A model generated the notes under the pieces. It made no database searches. It saw only the letters and a list, made by a program, of their open reading frames with translations, and was not told the DNA's origin. Positions 34,582 to 43,445 of a stretch of DNA of 64,000 nucleotides are shown here, in pieces. Source of the stretch: an uncultured Clostridia bacterium. GTDB lineage: Bacteria; Bacillota; Clostridia; TANB77; CAG-508. Within the stretch, counting starts at the first letter, position 1. Every line of letters begins with the position of its first letter. The stretch covers positions 1-64,000 of the forward strand of contig CAKPKP010000004.1 in NCBI GenBank assembly GCA_934167495.1. The letters are read 5' to 3'. A program made the translations under genes and the position numbers.

Positions 34582-35709
34582 TTATTTATAAAATTCTTTA
34601 ATTTTTTCTACTATATATTCTATGTCATTTTCACTTAAATTATAATGCATTGGTAATCTTAATAATCTTTCACTTTCTTTTGTTGTATATTTATCTTCTC
34701 CATTGAATCTACCAAATTTCTTTCCAGCTGGAGCTGTATGAAGTGGAATATAGTGAAATACTGCCTCAACTCCATTTTCTCTTAAATATTTTATTAATCT
34801 TGTTCTCTCTTCTATATTTTCTGCTTTAATATAATACATATGTGCATTATGTTTACATCCTTCTGGTATTGTTGGTAAATCTATTTTTCCTTCATTTTTT
34901 AAGTCTTGTAATAATTCATTATACTTATTCCAACTCTTTAAACGATTTTCGTTTATTTCATCAGCCATTTCTAACTGTGCATATAAATAAGCTGCATTAA
35001 GTTCTGAAGGTAAATAAGATGAACCAAAATCTATCCATGTATATTTATCTATTTGACCTCTAATAAACTTACTTCTATTTGTACCTTTTTCTCTTATTAT
35101 TTCTGCTTTTTCTCTATAATCATCATTATTAAATGCTATAGCTCCACCTTCACCCATGCTATAATTTTTAGTTTCATGGAAACTGTAACATCCTAAATCA
35201 CCAATTGTACCTAAAGCTTTACCTTTGTATTCTGACATTACACCTTGTGCTGCATCTTCTACAACTTTTAAATTATGTTTTTTAGCAATTTCTAGTATTG
35301 TATCCATTTCACAAGATACACCAGCATAATGAACAACAACTATAGCTTTAGTTTTATTTGTTATTGCATTTTCTATTAATTTTTCATCAATGTTCATTGT
35401 ATCTGGTCTTATATCTACAAATACTATTTTAGCTCCTCTTAAAACGAATGCATCTGCTGTTGATACAAATGTGTATGATGGCATTATTACTTCATCTCCT
35501 GGATTAATATCTGCTAATATAGCAGCCATTTCTAGAGCTGATGTACATGATGTTGCAAGTAAAATATTATTTACATTAAATCTTTCTTGCATCCATTTAC
35601 TACATTTTTTTGTAAATTCCCCATCTCCACATATTTTCTTGTTGTTCATAGCCTCTTTTATGTAGTCTAGTTCTTTTCCTACTACGGGTGGTATGTTAAA
35701 TTCTATCAT
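34582..35709 (-). CDS. Sugar-nucleotide aminotransferase (DegT/WecE family)
   Basis: The 375-residue PLP enzyme belongs to the DegT/DnrJ/EryC1/StrS family, with closest character to the dTDP-4-amino-4,6-dideoxygalactose transaminase (WecE/RffA): FNIPPVVGKELDYI, LATSCTSALEMAAIL, EVIMPSYTFVSTADAF, VVEDAAQGVMSEYKGKALG, and the Schiff-base lysine in FHETKNYSMGEGGA (about 182). It makes amino-sugars for surface polysaccharide. It shares the operon direction with the DUF2142 membrane gene 15 bases upstream. Confidence 0.88.
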   Translation of the reverse strand: MIEFNIPPVVGKELDYIKEAMNNKKICGDGEFTKKCSKWMQERFNVNNILLATSCTSALEMAAILADINPGDEVIMPSYTFVSTADAFVLRGAKIVFVDIRPDTMNIDEKLIENAITNKTKAIVVVHYAGVSCEMDTILEIAKKHNLKVVEDAAQGVMSEYKGKALGTIGDLGCYSFHETKNYSMGEGGAIAFNNDDYREKAEIIREKGTNRSKFIRGQIDKYTWIDFGSSYLPSELNAAYLYAQLEMADEINENRLKSWNKYNELLQDLKNEGKIDLPTIPEGCKHNAHMYYIKAENIEERTRLIKYLRENGVEAVFHYIPLHTAPAGKKFGRFNGEDKYTTKESERLLRLPMHYNLSENDIEYIVEKIKEFYK

Positions 35710-35724
35710 ATAAACTTCCTTCCT

Positions 35725-37065
35725 TTATCTATAAATTGGTATTATAATATTAGTTAAGCACATAACAGACATTGTTGCCCACATTAAGCAAAATACTAAA
35801 ATTATTCCTATTTTTATATATTTAAATTTTATAAATTCTATTAACTTCTTTAAACCACTTATTAAAAAATACATAAATGGTATAACAGATGGCATTATAT
35901 ATCTTCCTTGTGGTTGAAAATCACTCATATATGAGTATCCTACACTTAATATAACAGATAAAATCATAGCTACAATAAAGAAATAATGTAATTTTCTTTT
36001 TGATTTATCTTTATTCCAAAATATTTCTTTAAAATCTATAATGCATCCAATTACTGCCAATACTATTACTATTTCAAAAAATCTATATAAATACCAAGGT
36101 CCTAGTATAGACATATATCCAAAAGTTGCAACAAAACTTTTAAATGTCATGCTTAACCATTTCATATCTATTAACATACATTTTAATGAGTTTCCAACTG
36201 CAATAGGTGCAACTGAATTAGATGGTTTATATTGATCCATTGCATATTTCTCAGCATATTCTGATTCTGTTCTTAATCCTAAAAAATCTCCATTATATAA
36301 CACTGCATTTCTTATAAAAAACCATCCACAAATTGCAAAAACAATTATAGTAATTAATATTCCTTTTTTTAGCATATCTTTATAGTTAAATTTTTTCTCT
36401 TTAATATTTATAAAAGAACTTATAAACATTATTATACTACACAATATGTATACATATGCATTGTAATAAGATAATGCACAAAATCCAATTCCTAGAGCTA
36501 AACTTATACATGATTTGGTATCCCATTTATTTTCTAATCCTATTATCCATGAATAAATTATAATTGAAATTGTAAATATTGCAAATGAATCATTATTTAA
36601 ATATGAACCTATAAAAACGTATTGTGGCAATAAACTTGTAAAAACAATAAACATCCATTGATATTTTTTGTCTTCAAACAGTTTTTTTGCTATTTTCATT
36701 ATAAAAATTACTGTTCCTGTGCATGATAATACACTTACAAATCTTGCAGCAACAAACACAGCAAAATCATCAACAGTTAATTTTGTAATCACCATTACAA
36801 TCTTCATAAAAATTGCACTAATTATATATGAAAATATAGGTTGAAATGCATAAGAAATTCCCCATATTGGATTTCTTATTGATTCATCTCCTCCAAGAGG
36901 AAGGCTCCCGTTATTTGCAATATATTTGCAAACATCATATTTCATATACTCATCTGGTGCTGAATCATATGGTTGGATCATTGACCATATAAAGCAAAAC
37001 ATAAAAACGAATATTATGAAAATTATTTTAAAAATAAGCTCTTTGTTCCACTTTACTTTTTCCAT
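35725..37065 (-). CDS. DUF2142-type multi-spanning membrane protein
   Basis: The 446-residue protein has about ten membrane helices. After the first helix comes an acidic loop PYDSAPDEYMKYDVCKYI, the conserved PDE-containing patch of DUF2142 proteins. These are GT-C-like membrane proteins found in surface-glycan loci. The product probably uses polyprenyl-linked sugars, but no donor or acceptor can be named. A paralogue-like protein lies at 47268-48803. RBS GGAGG before ATG. Confidence 0.75.
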   Translation of the reverse strand: MEKVKWNKELIFKIIFIIFVFMFCFIWSMIQPYDSAPDEYMKYDVCKYIANNGSLPLGGDESIRNPIWGISYAFQPIFSYIISAIFMKIVMVITKLTVDDFAVFVAARFVSVLSCTGTVIFIMKIAKKLFEDKKYQWMFIVFTSLLPQYVFIGSYLNNDSFAIFTISIIIYSWIIGLENKWDTKSCISLALGIGFCALSYYNAYVYILCSIIMFISSFINIKEKKFNYKDMLKKGILITIIVFAICGWFFIRNAVLYNGDFLGLRTESEYAEKYAMDQYKPSNSVAPIAVGNSLKCMLIDMKWLSMTFKSFVATFGYMSILGPWYLYRFFEIVIVLAVIGCIIDFKEIFWNKDKSKRKLHYFFIVAMILSVILSVGYSYMSDFQPQGRYIMPSVIPFMYFLISGLKKLIEFIKFKYIKIGIILVFCLMWATMSVMCLTNIIIPIYR

Positions 37066-37230
37066 AAAAAACCTCCAAAATGTTTACTTTTTTTCTAATA
37101 TGGTAATTATATTACTACATATTATAAAAGTCAATTAATTTTTTTATGCTAAAACACTTGTCATTTTTTATAAATTGTGTTAAACTTAACAATAGTCAGT
37201 TTAAAATATTTAATGGAGGTGCAATTAATT

Positions 37231-37428
37231 ATGGCAAAATGCATGATTTGTGATAAAGAGCCTATACATGGAAATACATGTAGCGTAACACGTTCTCATA
37301 TTAGTAAAAGAAATCCAAGAACTTGGGAACCAAATATTAAAAGAGTTAAAGCTTTAATAAATGGTCAACCACAAAGAATATCAGTATGTACTAAATGTTT
37401 ACGTGCTGGAAAAGTTGAAAGAGCTTAA
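37231..37428 (+). CDS. rpmB: 50S ribosomal protein L28
   Basis: From ATG at 37231 (GGAGGT upstream) the 65-residue protein reads MAKCMICDKEPIHGN, SHISKRNPRTWEPNIK and ends ICVCTKC-like SVCTKCLRAGKVERA. The CxxC pairs (CMIC, CTKC) make it the zinc-binding form of L28. A longer in-frame ORF back to 37177 has no RBS. A terminator follows. Confidence 0.95.
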   Translation: MAKCMICDKEPIHGNTCSVTRSHISKRNPRTWEPNIKRVKALINGQPQRISVCTKCLRAGKVERA

Positions 37429-37442
37429 TTAAATAAAATGTA

Positions 37443-37479
37443 AAACAAGATGTCTTTAATATATTAAGACATCTTGTTT
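37443..37479 (+). terminator. Terminator between rpmB and spoVM
   Basis: A 14-bp stem AAACAAGATGTCTT / AAGACATCTTGTTT with a nine-base loop between two convergent genes. Confidence 0.8.
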
Positions 37480-37484
37480 ATGTA

Positions 37485-37559
37485 TTAGCTCTTTATTCCA
37501 AATATAAATTTAACAAATCCTCTTAAAAATTTTGGAACCTTTTTTACAACAACTGTCAT
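37485..37559 (-). CDS. spoVM: Stage V sporulation protein M (24 codons)
   Basis: A 24-residue ORF reads MTVVVKKVPKFLRGF then VKFIFGIKS. It matches the SpoVM pattern (K-x-PKFL-x-G-x-V...G), an amphipathic helix that recognises the convex forespore membrane and anchors the coat through SpoIVA. A perfect AGGAGG (37572-37567) lies seven bases before ATG. The length is close to the 26 residues in Bacillus. It lies 23 bases after a small membrane gene and probably shares its transcript. Such a short gene is easily missed by ORF callers. Confidence 0.88.
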   Translation of the reverse strand: MTVVVKKVPKFLRGFVKFIFGIKS

Positions 37560-37582
37560 TTACATTCCTCCTTAAATCAAAT

Positions 37583-37732
37583 TTAACAAGCAAGCCATAT
37601 TAAACCAATTGCTACTATTGCTACTCCAAATATAAAAAGCCACCCTGTTATAGGAAGTAATAAAACTAGCAAAATCCCCATTCCTAACCCTATTAAGCAT
37701 ACCGCCATAGTCTTTTTTAGCACTCTAAACAT
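37583..37732 (-). CDS. Small membrane protein upstream of spoVM
   Basis: A 49-residue ORF with a short basic start (MFRVLKKTMAV) followed by two hydrophobic segments separated by PITGW (LIGLGMGILLVLLLP and LFIFGVAIVAIGLIWLA). AGGAGGT precedes ATG. I know no named family. Its place directly before spoVM suggests a spore or membrane role, but this is only context. A TATATAGTA-like -10 lies upstream. Confidence 0.65.
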   Translation of the reverse strand: MFRVLKKTMAVCLIGLGMGILLVLLLPITGWLFIFGVAIVAIGLIWLAC

Positions 37733-37817
37733 TATTATTACCTCCTTTTACTATATAATATTAAATTTTATAAATTATGTTACCAAAAAAGCATTAATTG
37801 TTAGAATTGAGGTTTTT

Positions 37818-38468
37818 ATGAAAAATAAAAGTGATGTAGAAAAAATTATATTAATATTAAAAGAAACTTATCCGGATGCAAAATGTAGTCTAGATTTTTC
37901 AACACCTTTTGAACTACTAATTTCTGTTATGTTATCTGCTCAATGTACTGATGATAGAGTAAATAAAACTACACCTAGTATTTTTAGCAAGTATAATACT
38001 CCTTCAGATTTTGCAAATATAGATTTAAAAGAATTAGAAGAACTAATTCATCCATGTGGATTTTATAGAAATAAAGCCAAAAGCATTATTTCTTGCAGTA
38101 GAAAAATATTACAAGATTTTAATGGAATAGTTCCAAATAATATAAATGATTTAACATCATTACCTGGTGTTGGAAGAAAAAGTGCAAATGTCGTTATGCT
38201 TGAAGCTTTTGGCACCCCTGTTGGTATTGCAGTAGATACTCATGCTAAAAGAATTTCTAATAAAATAGGTCTTTCTAATAGTGAAGATCCTTTAAAAATT
38301 GAACAAGACTTATTAAAAATAATAGATAAAAAATATTATTATGATGTTAATCACTTATTTATGTGGCATGGTAGAAATATATGTACAGCACGAAATCCTA
38401 AATGCTTAGAATGTCCTATTTCTAAATATTGTGATTCGTTTAAATTAAATAATTCTAAGACAAATTAA
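37818..38468 (+). CDS. nth: Endonuclease III
   Basis: The 216-residue base-excision glycosylase/AP lyase removes oxidised pyrimidines. The helix-hairpin-helix LPGVGRKSANVVML (about 112-125) contains the catalytic Lys and AVDTHAKRISNKIG holds the catalytic Asp (about 138). The 4Fe-4S ligands are in the exact spacing C-x6-C-x2-C-x5-C (ICTARNPKCLECPISKYC). Length is standard. RBS GAGG before ATG. Confidence 0.96.
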   Translation: MKNKSDVEKIILILKETYPDAKCSLDFSTPFELLISVMLSAQCTDDRVNKTTPSIFSKYNTPSDFANIDLKELEELIHPCGFYRNKAKSIISCSRKILQDFNGIVPNNINDLTSLPGVGRKSANVVMLEAFGTPVGIAVDTHAKRISNKIGLSNSEDPLKIEQDLLKIIDKKYYYDVNHLFMWHGRNICTARNPKCLECPISKYCDSFKLNNSKTN

Positions 38469-38476
38469 GCTTCTTT

Positions 38477-38560
38477 AGAACAAATCTGAAAAAATCAAAG
38501 ATTTTTTCAGTAAATTTGTTCTCGCGCGAAAATTTGTGAAATAAATTTTCTGTGCAATGT
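38477..38560 (+). repeat. Intergenic structured repeat element, copy 3 (divergent)
   Basis: Outer stem AGAACAAA/TTTGTTCT (38477-38484/38515-38522) encloses an inner stem CTGAAAAAATC/GATTTTTTCAG (38486-38496/38500-38510). Then CGCGC and a core hairpin GAAAATTT/AAATTTTC (38528-38535/38543-38550), then CTGTGCAATG. Sequence differs from copies 1 and 2 at many bases, yet every stem is still paired. Confidence 0.75.
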
Positions 38561-38624
38561 AATTTTATATAAAATGGAATATTTTTTTCTATTTTTTTTA
38601 TAATATTATAAAGAGGTGATTTTT

Positions 38625-38789
38625 TTGACTAATATCAATTGTTCTTCAAATTGTGTTTATCAGCAAGATGGTAAATGTACATTTGACAATATTATTTCTA
38701 AAGAATTAACCAGTAAAGATAATTGTGCATATTTTACAGAAAAGAATCCACGGATAATTCCATGGATTCTTTTCTGTTTTATTCATTAG
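38625..38789 (+). CDS. Small Cys-rich protein with in-frame CGG near its end
   Basis: A 54-residue ORF starts at TTG (AGAGGTG seven bases upstream) and reads NINCSSNCVYQQDGKC, ending its core in NCAYF. This spacing of Cys residues is shared by a family of 40-50-residue clostridial proteins, likely metal binding. In frame 0 it runs through the terminator hairpin to 38789 with a tail NPRIIPWILFCFIH. If the CGG at 38751 causes a +1 shift it ends at 38757 as KNPG, close to the family length, with the stop in the terminator loop. The role is unknown. Confidence 0.7.
   Translation: MTNINCSSNCVYQQDGKCTFDNIISKELTSKDNCAYFTEKNPRIIPWILFCFIH
38738..38775 (+). terminator. Terminator overlapping the Cys-rich ORF
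   Basis: A perfect 13-bp stem AGAAAAGAATCCA / TGGATTCTTTTCT with a 12-base loop, followed by GTTTTATT. Confidence 0.75.
38751..38753 (+). other. In-frame CGG, proposed +1 site 3 (leads to immediate stop)
   Basis: Frame 0 AAT CCA CGG ATA ATT; skipping C38751 gives CCA GGA TAA. Consistent with, but not by itself proof of, frameshifting. Confidence 0.4.
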
Positions 38790-38814
38790 CTTTCAGCTTT
38801 ATTCTATTATAAAT

Positions 38815-39948
38815 TTATCTTGCTTTAATTATATTTGATATTATTATTCCATCTCCTATCATTGTTAATACAAATGATACAATTCCTCCAATTACTGGAA
38901 TTGATGAGATTAAATTTAGTGCTATTAGTGTAATTATTGTAAATAAGAATATATATAATTTTGAGTTTCCTTCTTGATTTATTTTTTTATATATTTTACC
39001 AGCAATTGATATTGCAGATATTGTATATCCTATAGCTAACATTGCTATATATATTGCTATTAATAAAAACGCTGGCATTACACCTATTATTGTCATAAAT
39101 AATAGAATTGTTATTATTGGAACTACAACTAAAAATCCTATTCCTAATCCAAAAGATTCTAATAATTTAGCTTCACTTATATTTTGATTAAATTTTGGTA
39201 ATACAAATATTATAAATAATATTATTAATGCACTGCTTGCAATTGAAGTTAATATACCTTTGATATAATCTATAACATTATTAGAATTAGTTTTGTCATT
39301 TTCTTTTAATTCTTCAAAATTAATTTCTCCTCTTACATTCTCTGAAATATTTATTTCATTTTTAGAAGAATAATTAAAGTTTCCTTCAACAATTGTATTA
39401 TTGTTCATTTTTATATCATCAGCACTTGCAAATACATTTCTTGAAATAACACCATTTATTTCTAATTTATCTGCTGCTACTCTAAGGTCTCTTAATATTC
39501 TTGTTTCTTCACCTAATGTTACTTTATTTCCAGCTATATATGCATCTGAAGCAAATGCTGTTACATTAATTTTTTCTCCTACAAGAAATAAACTTCCATT
39601 AATATAAGTATTTCTGATGTTAATTTCTTCTGCACATATAAATACATTTCCACTTATTTCTTCACTAGTTATTTCTACATCTTTTGCCATTATATACACA
39701 TTACCATCAACGTTGTCTTTAAGTGTTACATCACTATCTAATAGATATACATCATCTCTTATGTTTTTCATATTATCCATAGCAACTTGATTTGTTTCAT
39801 CGTTACTATTAATTAACATTATGTCATCATCATAATTTACTTCTTGACTTGTAGTTAAATTATTTTCTTCTGCATAAACAACTCCTGCAAAAAAAGCTAT
39901 TAATAAAGCACAAATAATTGTTATACTAAAAAATTTTTTTAATTTCAT
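38815..39948 (-). CDS. Bactofilin-like exported protein with membrane tail
   Basis: The 377-residue protein has a Sec signal peptide (FFSITIICALLIAFFAGVVYA) and a right-handed beta-helix of about 150 residues with short repeats (VDGNVYIMAKDVEI, ISGNVFICAEEINI, INGSLFLVGEKINV, SDAYIAGNKVTL, ISRNVFASADDIKM). Four to five membrane helices follow from about residue 230. The repeats resemble polymer-forming bactofilins, but here the domain would face outside the cell. It may shape the envelope or anchor wall enzymes; this is inference. RBS AGGAGG before ATG. It lies downstream of rpe in the same direction. Confidence 0.78.
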   Translation of the reverse strand: MKLKKFFSITIICALLIAFFAGVVYAEENNLTTSQEVNYDDDIMLINSNDETNQVAMDNMKNIRDDVYLLDSDVTLKDNVDGNVYIMAKDVEITSEEISGNVFICAEEINIRNTYINGSLFLVGEKINVTAFASDAYIAGNKVTLGEETRILRDLRVAADKLEINGVISRNVFASADDIKMNNNTIVEGNFNYSSKNEINISENVRGEINFEELKENDKTNSNNVIDYIKGILTSIASSALIILFIIFVLPKFNQNISEAKLLESFGLGIGFLVVVPIITILLFMTIIGVMPAFLLIAIYIAMLAIGYTISAISIAGKIYKKINQEGNSKLYIFLFTIITLIALNLISSIPVIGGIVSFVLTMIGDGIIISNIIKAR

Positions 39949-39967
39949 ATAAACCTCCTACTAAACT

Positions 39968-40630
39968 TTAATCTTCTTTTAATTTTTTTATACATTCTGC
40001 ATAGTTTTCTGAATTTATAATATATGTTCCAACAACTATTATATTAGCACCTGCATCTTTCACAGATTTTATGTTTTCTATATTAATTCCTCCATCAGCT
40101 TCTATATCTACGCTTAAGTTATTTTCTTCTATATATTTAGCCAATTCTTTTATTTTTAGTAAAGTTTCTGGTATTAATTTTTGTCCGCCTTTTCCTGGTT
40201 CTACTGTCATTACTAAAACTGTATGGACGTATGGAAGCAAATCATAAATATCTTCTATTTTTGTTTTTGGATTAATTGCAATTCCTACTTTTATATTATT
40301 TTGTTTAATAGTATTTATGATTTCTAATCTTTCTTCTTTACTTTTTATTGCTTCTGCATGAAATGTAATTGTGTGTGGCTCCAATTCGATAAATTCATCT
40401 ATGCAAGTTTTTACATCTTCTACCATTAAATGAATATCAAGTGGTAAAGTTGTTATATGTTTTAATGAAAGAGCATAGTCTTTCATTAAAACCAAATTAT
40501 TATTTTCTACAAATATACCATCCATAACATCTATATGAAAGTAATCTGTTTTAGCTACCTCTAAATTATAGAATGTTTTTATGGCTTCTTCTTTTTTTAC
40601 AGTTAGTATTGATGTTGATATTTCACACAT
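39968..40630 (-). CDS. rpe: Ribulose-phosphate 3-epimerase
   Basis: A 220-residue TIM-barrel enzyme of the pentose phosphate pathway. Visible are ISTSILT (S-x-L region), FHIDVMDGIFVENN (metal-binding His and Asp), LPLDIHLMVED, ITFHAEAI, VLVMTVEPGKGGQKLIPETL, and DIEADGGINIENI with catalytic Asp, then GTYII. It ends the rlmN-prpC-prkC-rpe run (10 bases from prkC), a conserved Firmicutes order, but the rsgA gene that normally lies between prkC and rpe is absent. RBS AAGGAG. Confidence 0.95.
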   Translation of the reverse strand: MCEISTSILTVKKEEAIKTFYNLEVAKTDYFHIDVMDGIFVENNNLVLMKDYALSLKHITTLPLDIHLMVEDVKTCIDEFIELEPHTITFHAEAIKSKEERLEIINTIKQNNIKVGIAINPKTKIEDIYDLLPYVHTVLVMTVEPGKGGQKLIPETLLKIKELAKYIEENNLSVDIEADGGINIENIKSVKDAGANIIVVGTYIINSENYAECIKKLKED

Positions 40631-40640
40631 AATATACTCC

Positions 40641-42692
40641 TTATTCTATGTTTAAAGTTGTTGTTTTAGTTAAATCCATAGTTTCAGTTGCTTTAACAGT
40701 TCCATCTATATATACTCTTACAGTTACAATTCCAGCTGCTTTTATTTTTACTGTTTCGTTTGTAGAGTTAGCTTTTACTTCTTTATCTGCAAAAGTATCA
40801 TTGTCTACTGTAACTTTTAATTTAACATTTTTTACTGTCTCAGCTGTACTTGTAGGAACTGCATTTGTTACTGTATTAGTAGTATTTTCTGTTTTATTTT
40901 CATTTTTAGGTTCTTGATATCCTGTAAGTGATTTTACATTTATAGTAACAGTTCCTTCTGTCATTTTAGCATATTGATTTACAACTATTGTTACTGTTGA
41001 ACCTTCTTCTAATTTTGTTCCAACTTCTTCATCTTGTGACAATACAATTCCTTCTGTTTTGTTTTTATCTTCTATGTATTCAATATTTGCAACAAGATTT
41101 AAACCTTCAAGTGTAGCTTTTGCTACATCTTCTTTTTTATTTACTAAATTTGGAACAGTTACTTCAACAATTCCAGTTCCTGTACTTACATGAACTTTTA
41201 CTTTTGTTGTAGCAGGTATTTCAGTTCCTTCTTCTGGTTCTACTGCTGTTACATATCCTTCTTCTATAACATCACTTGTTTCTTCTATTATTTCAAAATC
41301 AATGTCTAAATTAGCAAGTTCAGCTCTTACTTCGTCTGATGTTTTTCCAACCATTTTACTTGGTAATTTAGCTGTTTTTTGACCTTTACTTACTTCTAAT
41401 GTTATTTTCTCGTTTGCATTTATTTGATAATTTTCTTGATAATTTGGTTTTTGTGATTTTACAATTCCAGCTTCTAATGTATCATCAAATACTTCTACTA
41501 TTTCATATTCTAATCCTAATTCTTTTAATTTAGCTATTGCTTCATCTTTTGTAAGAGCTTTTTCTCCGTTTGCTCCTGCCAAATTAGGAATTTGAACTTG
41601 AGTTGGTCTGCTAGAATTCATAAGTTTTATAGTTCCCCACATAGCTCCTAAAAATACTATTGCTCCAACTAATATAAAAGTTATTATTTTAGCAGCTAAG
41701 TGTTTTGAATAAAATTCTCTTATTTCTGAGAAAAATCCTTTTTTCTTTTCCTCTTTATTATTATCTCTTTTTGTAGCATTACCTGATTTTTCATTATTTT
41801 GTACTACATCTATTCTTTGAGTAGCAGATGTAACATAATTAGGATTAAATGCTACAAAATCCTCATCTGGTCTTTTTAATGATAAGCTTAAATCTCTTAA
41901 CATTTCACTTGCTGATTGATATCTCATACTAGGTTCTTTTTGCATAGCTTTTAATATGATTTTATTTACACTAATTGGTATTAACTCATTTAATTCTATT
42001 GGTTCAATAGGCTCTTCTTGAACTTGTTTTAATGCTACAGAAACCGGTGTATCTGCATCAAATGGAACTCTACCTGTTAACATTTCGTATAAAACAACAC
42101 CTAGTGAATATAAATCTGATTTTGCATCTGTAAATCCACCTCTTGCATGTTCTGGTGAAAAATAATGAACTGATCCTATTGTTGTTCCAAATGCTGTCAT
42201 TGTTGAATTAGAAACAGCTTTTGCGATACCAAAATCAGTAACTTTTGCCATTCCATCTTCTGTAATAATTATGTTATGAGGTTTTATATCTCTATGTATA
42301 ATACCATTTTTATGTGCTGTTTCTAGTGCAGATGCTATTTGAATAGCAATCTTTACAGACCATTTCCATGATAATACCCCATCTTCAACAATTATTTCTT
42401 TCAATGTTTTTCCTTGTATTAATTCCATAACTATATAATACAAATTTCCTTCATTTCCAACATCATATATTGATACAATATTTGGATGTGTTAAACTTGC
42501 AGCTGCTTGAGCTTCTGTATTAAATCTCTTTATAAATTCACTATCTGTAGTAAATTCGTCTTTTAAAATTTTTACAGCAACATATCTGTTTAAGGTATGA
42601 CATTTTGCTTTGTATACTGTTGCCATACCTCCATTGCCTATTTTCTCTAATATTTCATATCTATTATTTAACATTTTTCCTATAAGGTTCAT
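40641..42692 (-). CDS. prkC: PASTA-domain serine/threonine kinase
   Basis: A 683-residue eukaryotic-type kinase that senses muropeptides. Kinase domain about 1-275: KIGNGGMATVYKA, AVKIL lysine, HRDIKPHNIII, TDFGIAKA, SPEHARGG, SDLYSLGVVLYEML. A membrane helix lies at about 345 (IITFILVGAIVFLGAMWGTI), then three PASTA repeats (VQIPNLAG, AKLPSKMVG, VTVPNLVNK) and a C-terminal domain with TVTINVKSL and Thr/Asn-rich linkers. It is the partner of the phosphatase encoded 24 bases upstream. Confidence 0.96.
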   Translation of the reverse strand: MNLIGKMLNNRYEILEKIGNGGMATVYKAKCHTLNRYVAVKILKDEFTTDSEFIKRFNTEAQAAASLTHPNIVSIYDVGNEGNLYYIVMELIQGKTLKEIIVEDGVLSWKWSVKIAIQIASALETAHKNGIIHRDIKPHNIIITEDGMAKVTDFGIAKAVSNSTMTAFGTTIGSVHYFSPEHARGGFTDAKSDLYSLGVVLYEMLTGRVPFDADTPVSVALKQVQEEPIEPIELNELIPISVNKIILKAMQKEPSMRYQSASEMLRDLSLSLKRPDEDFVAFNPNYVTSATQRIDVVQNNEKSGNATKRDNNKEEKKKGFFSEIREFYSKHLAAKIITFILVGAIVFLGAMWGTIKLMNSSRPTQVQIPNLAGANGEKALTKDEAIAKLKELGLEYEIVEVFDDTLEAGIVKSQKPNYQENYQINANEKITLEVSKGQKTAKLPSKMVGKTSDEVRAELANLDIDFEIIEETSDVIEEGYVTAVEPEEGTEIPATTKVKVHVSTGTGIVEVTVPNLVNKKEDVAKATLEGLNLVANIEYIEDKNKTEGIVLSQDEEVGTKLEEGSTVTIVVNQYAKMTEGTVTINVKSLTGYQEPKNENKTENTTNTVTNAVPTSTAETVKNVKLKVTVDNDTFADKEVKANSTNETVKIKAAGIVTVRVYIDGTVKATETMDLTKTTTLNIE

Positions 42693-42716
42693 CTCTATCT
42701 CTCCCTTTAAAAACCT

Positions 42717-43445
42717 TTATATATTTTTTACTACTATTGAAGTAATATTATCATATCCGCCTAAGTCATTAGCTGAATTTATTAATTTTTTTGCTACATC
42801 TTCATTACTATTTACTATTATATCATATATTTCATTTTCTCTAAGCATATTAGTTAGTCCGTCTGAACACATAAGTAATATATCTCCGTTTTGAAATACT
42901 TTATATAATAAATCTGGTTCTACATATGAACTACAGCCTAATGCTTTGGTTAACATGTTTTTTTTAGGATGATTTATGGCTTCTTCCTTAGTTATTGTTC
43001 CTTCTTTTACAAGTTTTTCTACATAACTATGGTCTGTTGTTATTCTCCTTATAATGTTTTTTCTTATTCTGTATACTCTACTATCTCCAACATGTCCAAT
43101 ATAAACTTTTCCATTATATATTAAAGAAACATCTAATGTCGTTCCCATATCCTTTAATTCTGCATCTTCTTTTGATTTTTCATAAACAATCATATTAGCA
43201 TATTCTATAGCATTTCCTATTAATTTTAAAATTTGATCTACATTTTTCTCTATACCGTCAAAATTATTTTTAATATAATTTTCTGTAGCACTAACTGCTA
43301 ATTTACTTGCTATCTCGCCACCTTTATATCCTCCCATGCCATCTGCTAGTATACATAGTTTATAGGGGGCTTCATCTGTAATAGAATAACTATCTTGATT
43401 CATATCTCTGGCTTTTCCTACATCTGATTGTGCATATATTTTCAT
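42717..43445 (-). CDS. prpC: PP2C-type protein phosphatase
   Basis: From the ATG at 43445 (GAGGTGAAAG upstream) the 242-residue protein shows PP2C metal-site motifs: ARDMNQDSY, CILADGMGGYKGG, VGHVGDSRVYRI, TDHSYVEKLVKEG, LLMCSDGLTN, and DNITSIVV. It reverses PrkC phosphorylation. A longer ORF start at 43493 lies inside rlmN and lacks an RBS. The start overlaps the rlmN stop by four bases (ATGA), which indicates coupling. Confidence 0.95.
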   Translation of the reverse strand: MKIYAQSDVGKARDMNQDSYSITDEAPYKLCILADGMGGYKGGEIASKLAVSATENYIKNNFDGIEKNVDQILKLIGNAIEYANMIVYEKSKEDAELKDMGTTLDVSLIYNGKVYIGHVGDSRVYRIRKNIIRRITTDHSYVEKLVKEGTITKEEAINHPKKNMLTKALGCSSYVEPDLLYKVFQNGDILLMCSDGLTNMLRENEIYDIIVNSNEDVAKKLINSANDLGGYDNITSIVVKNI

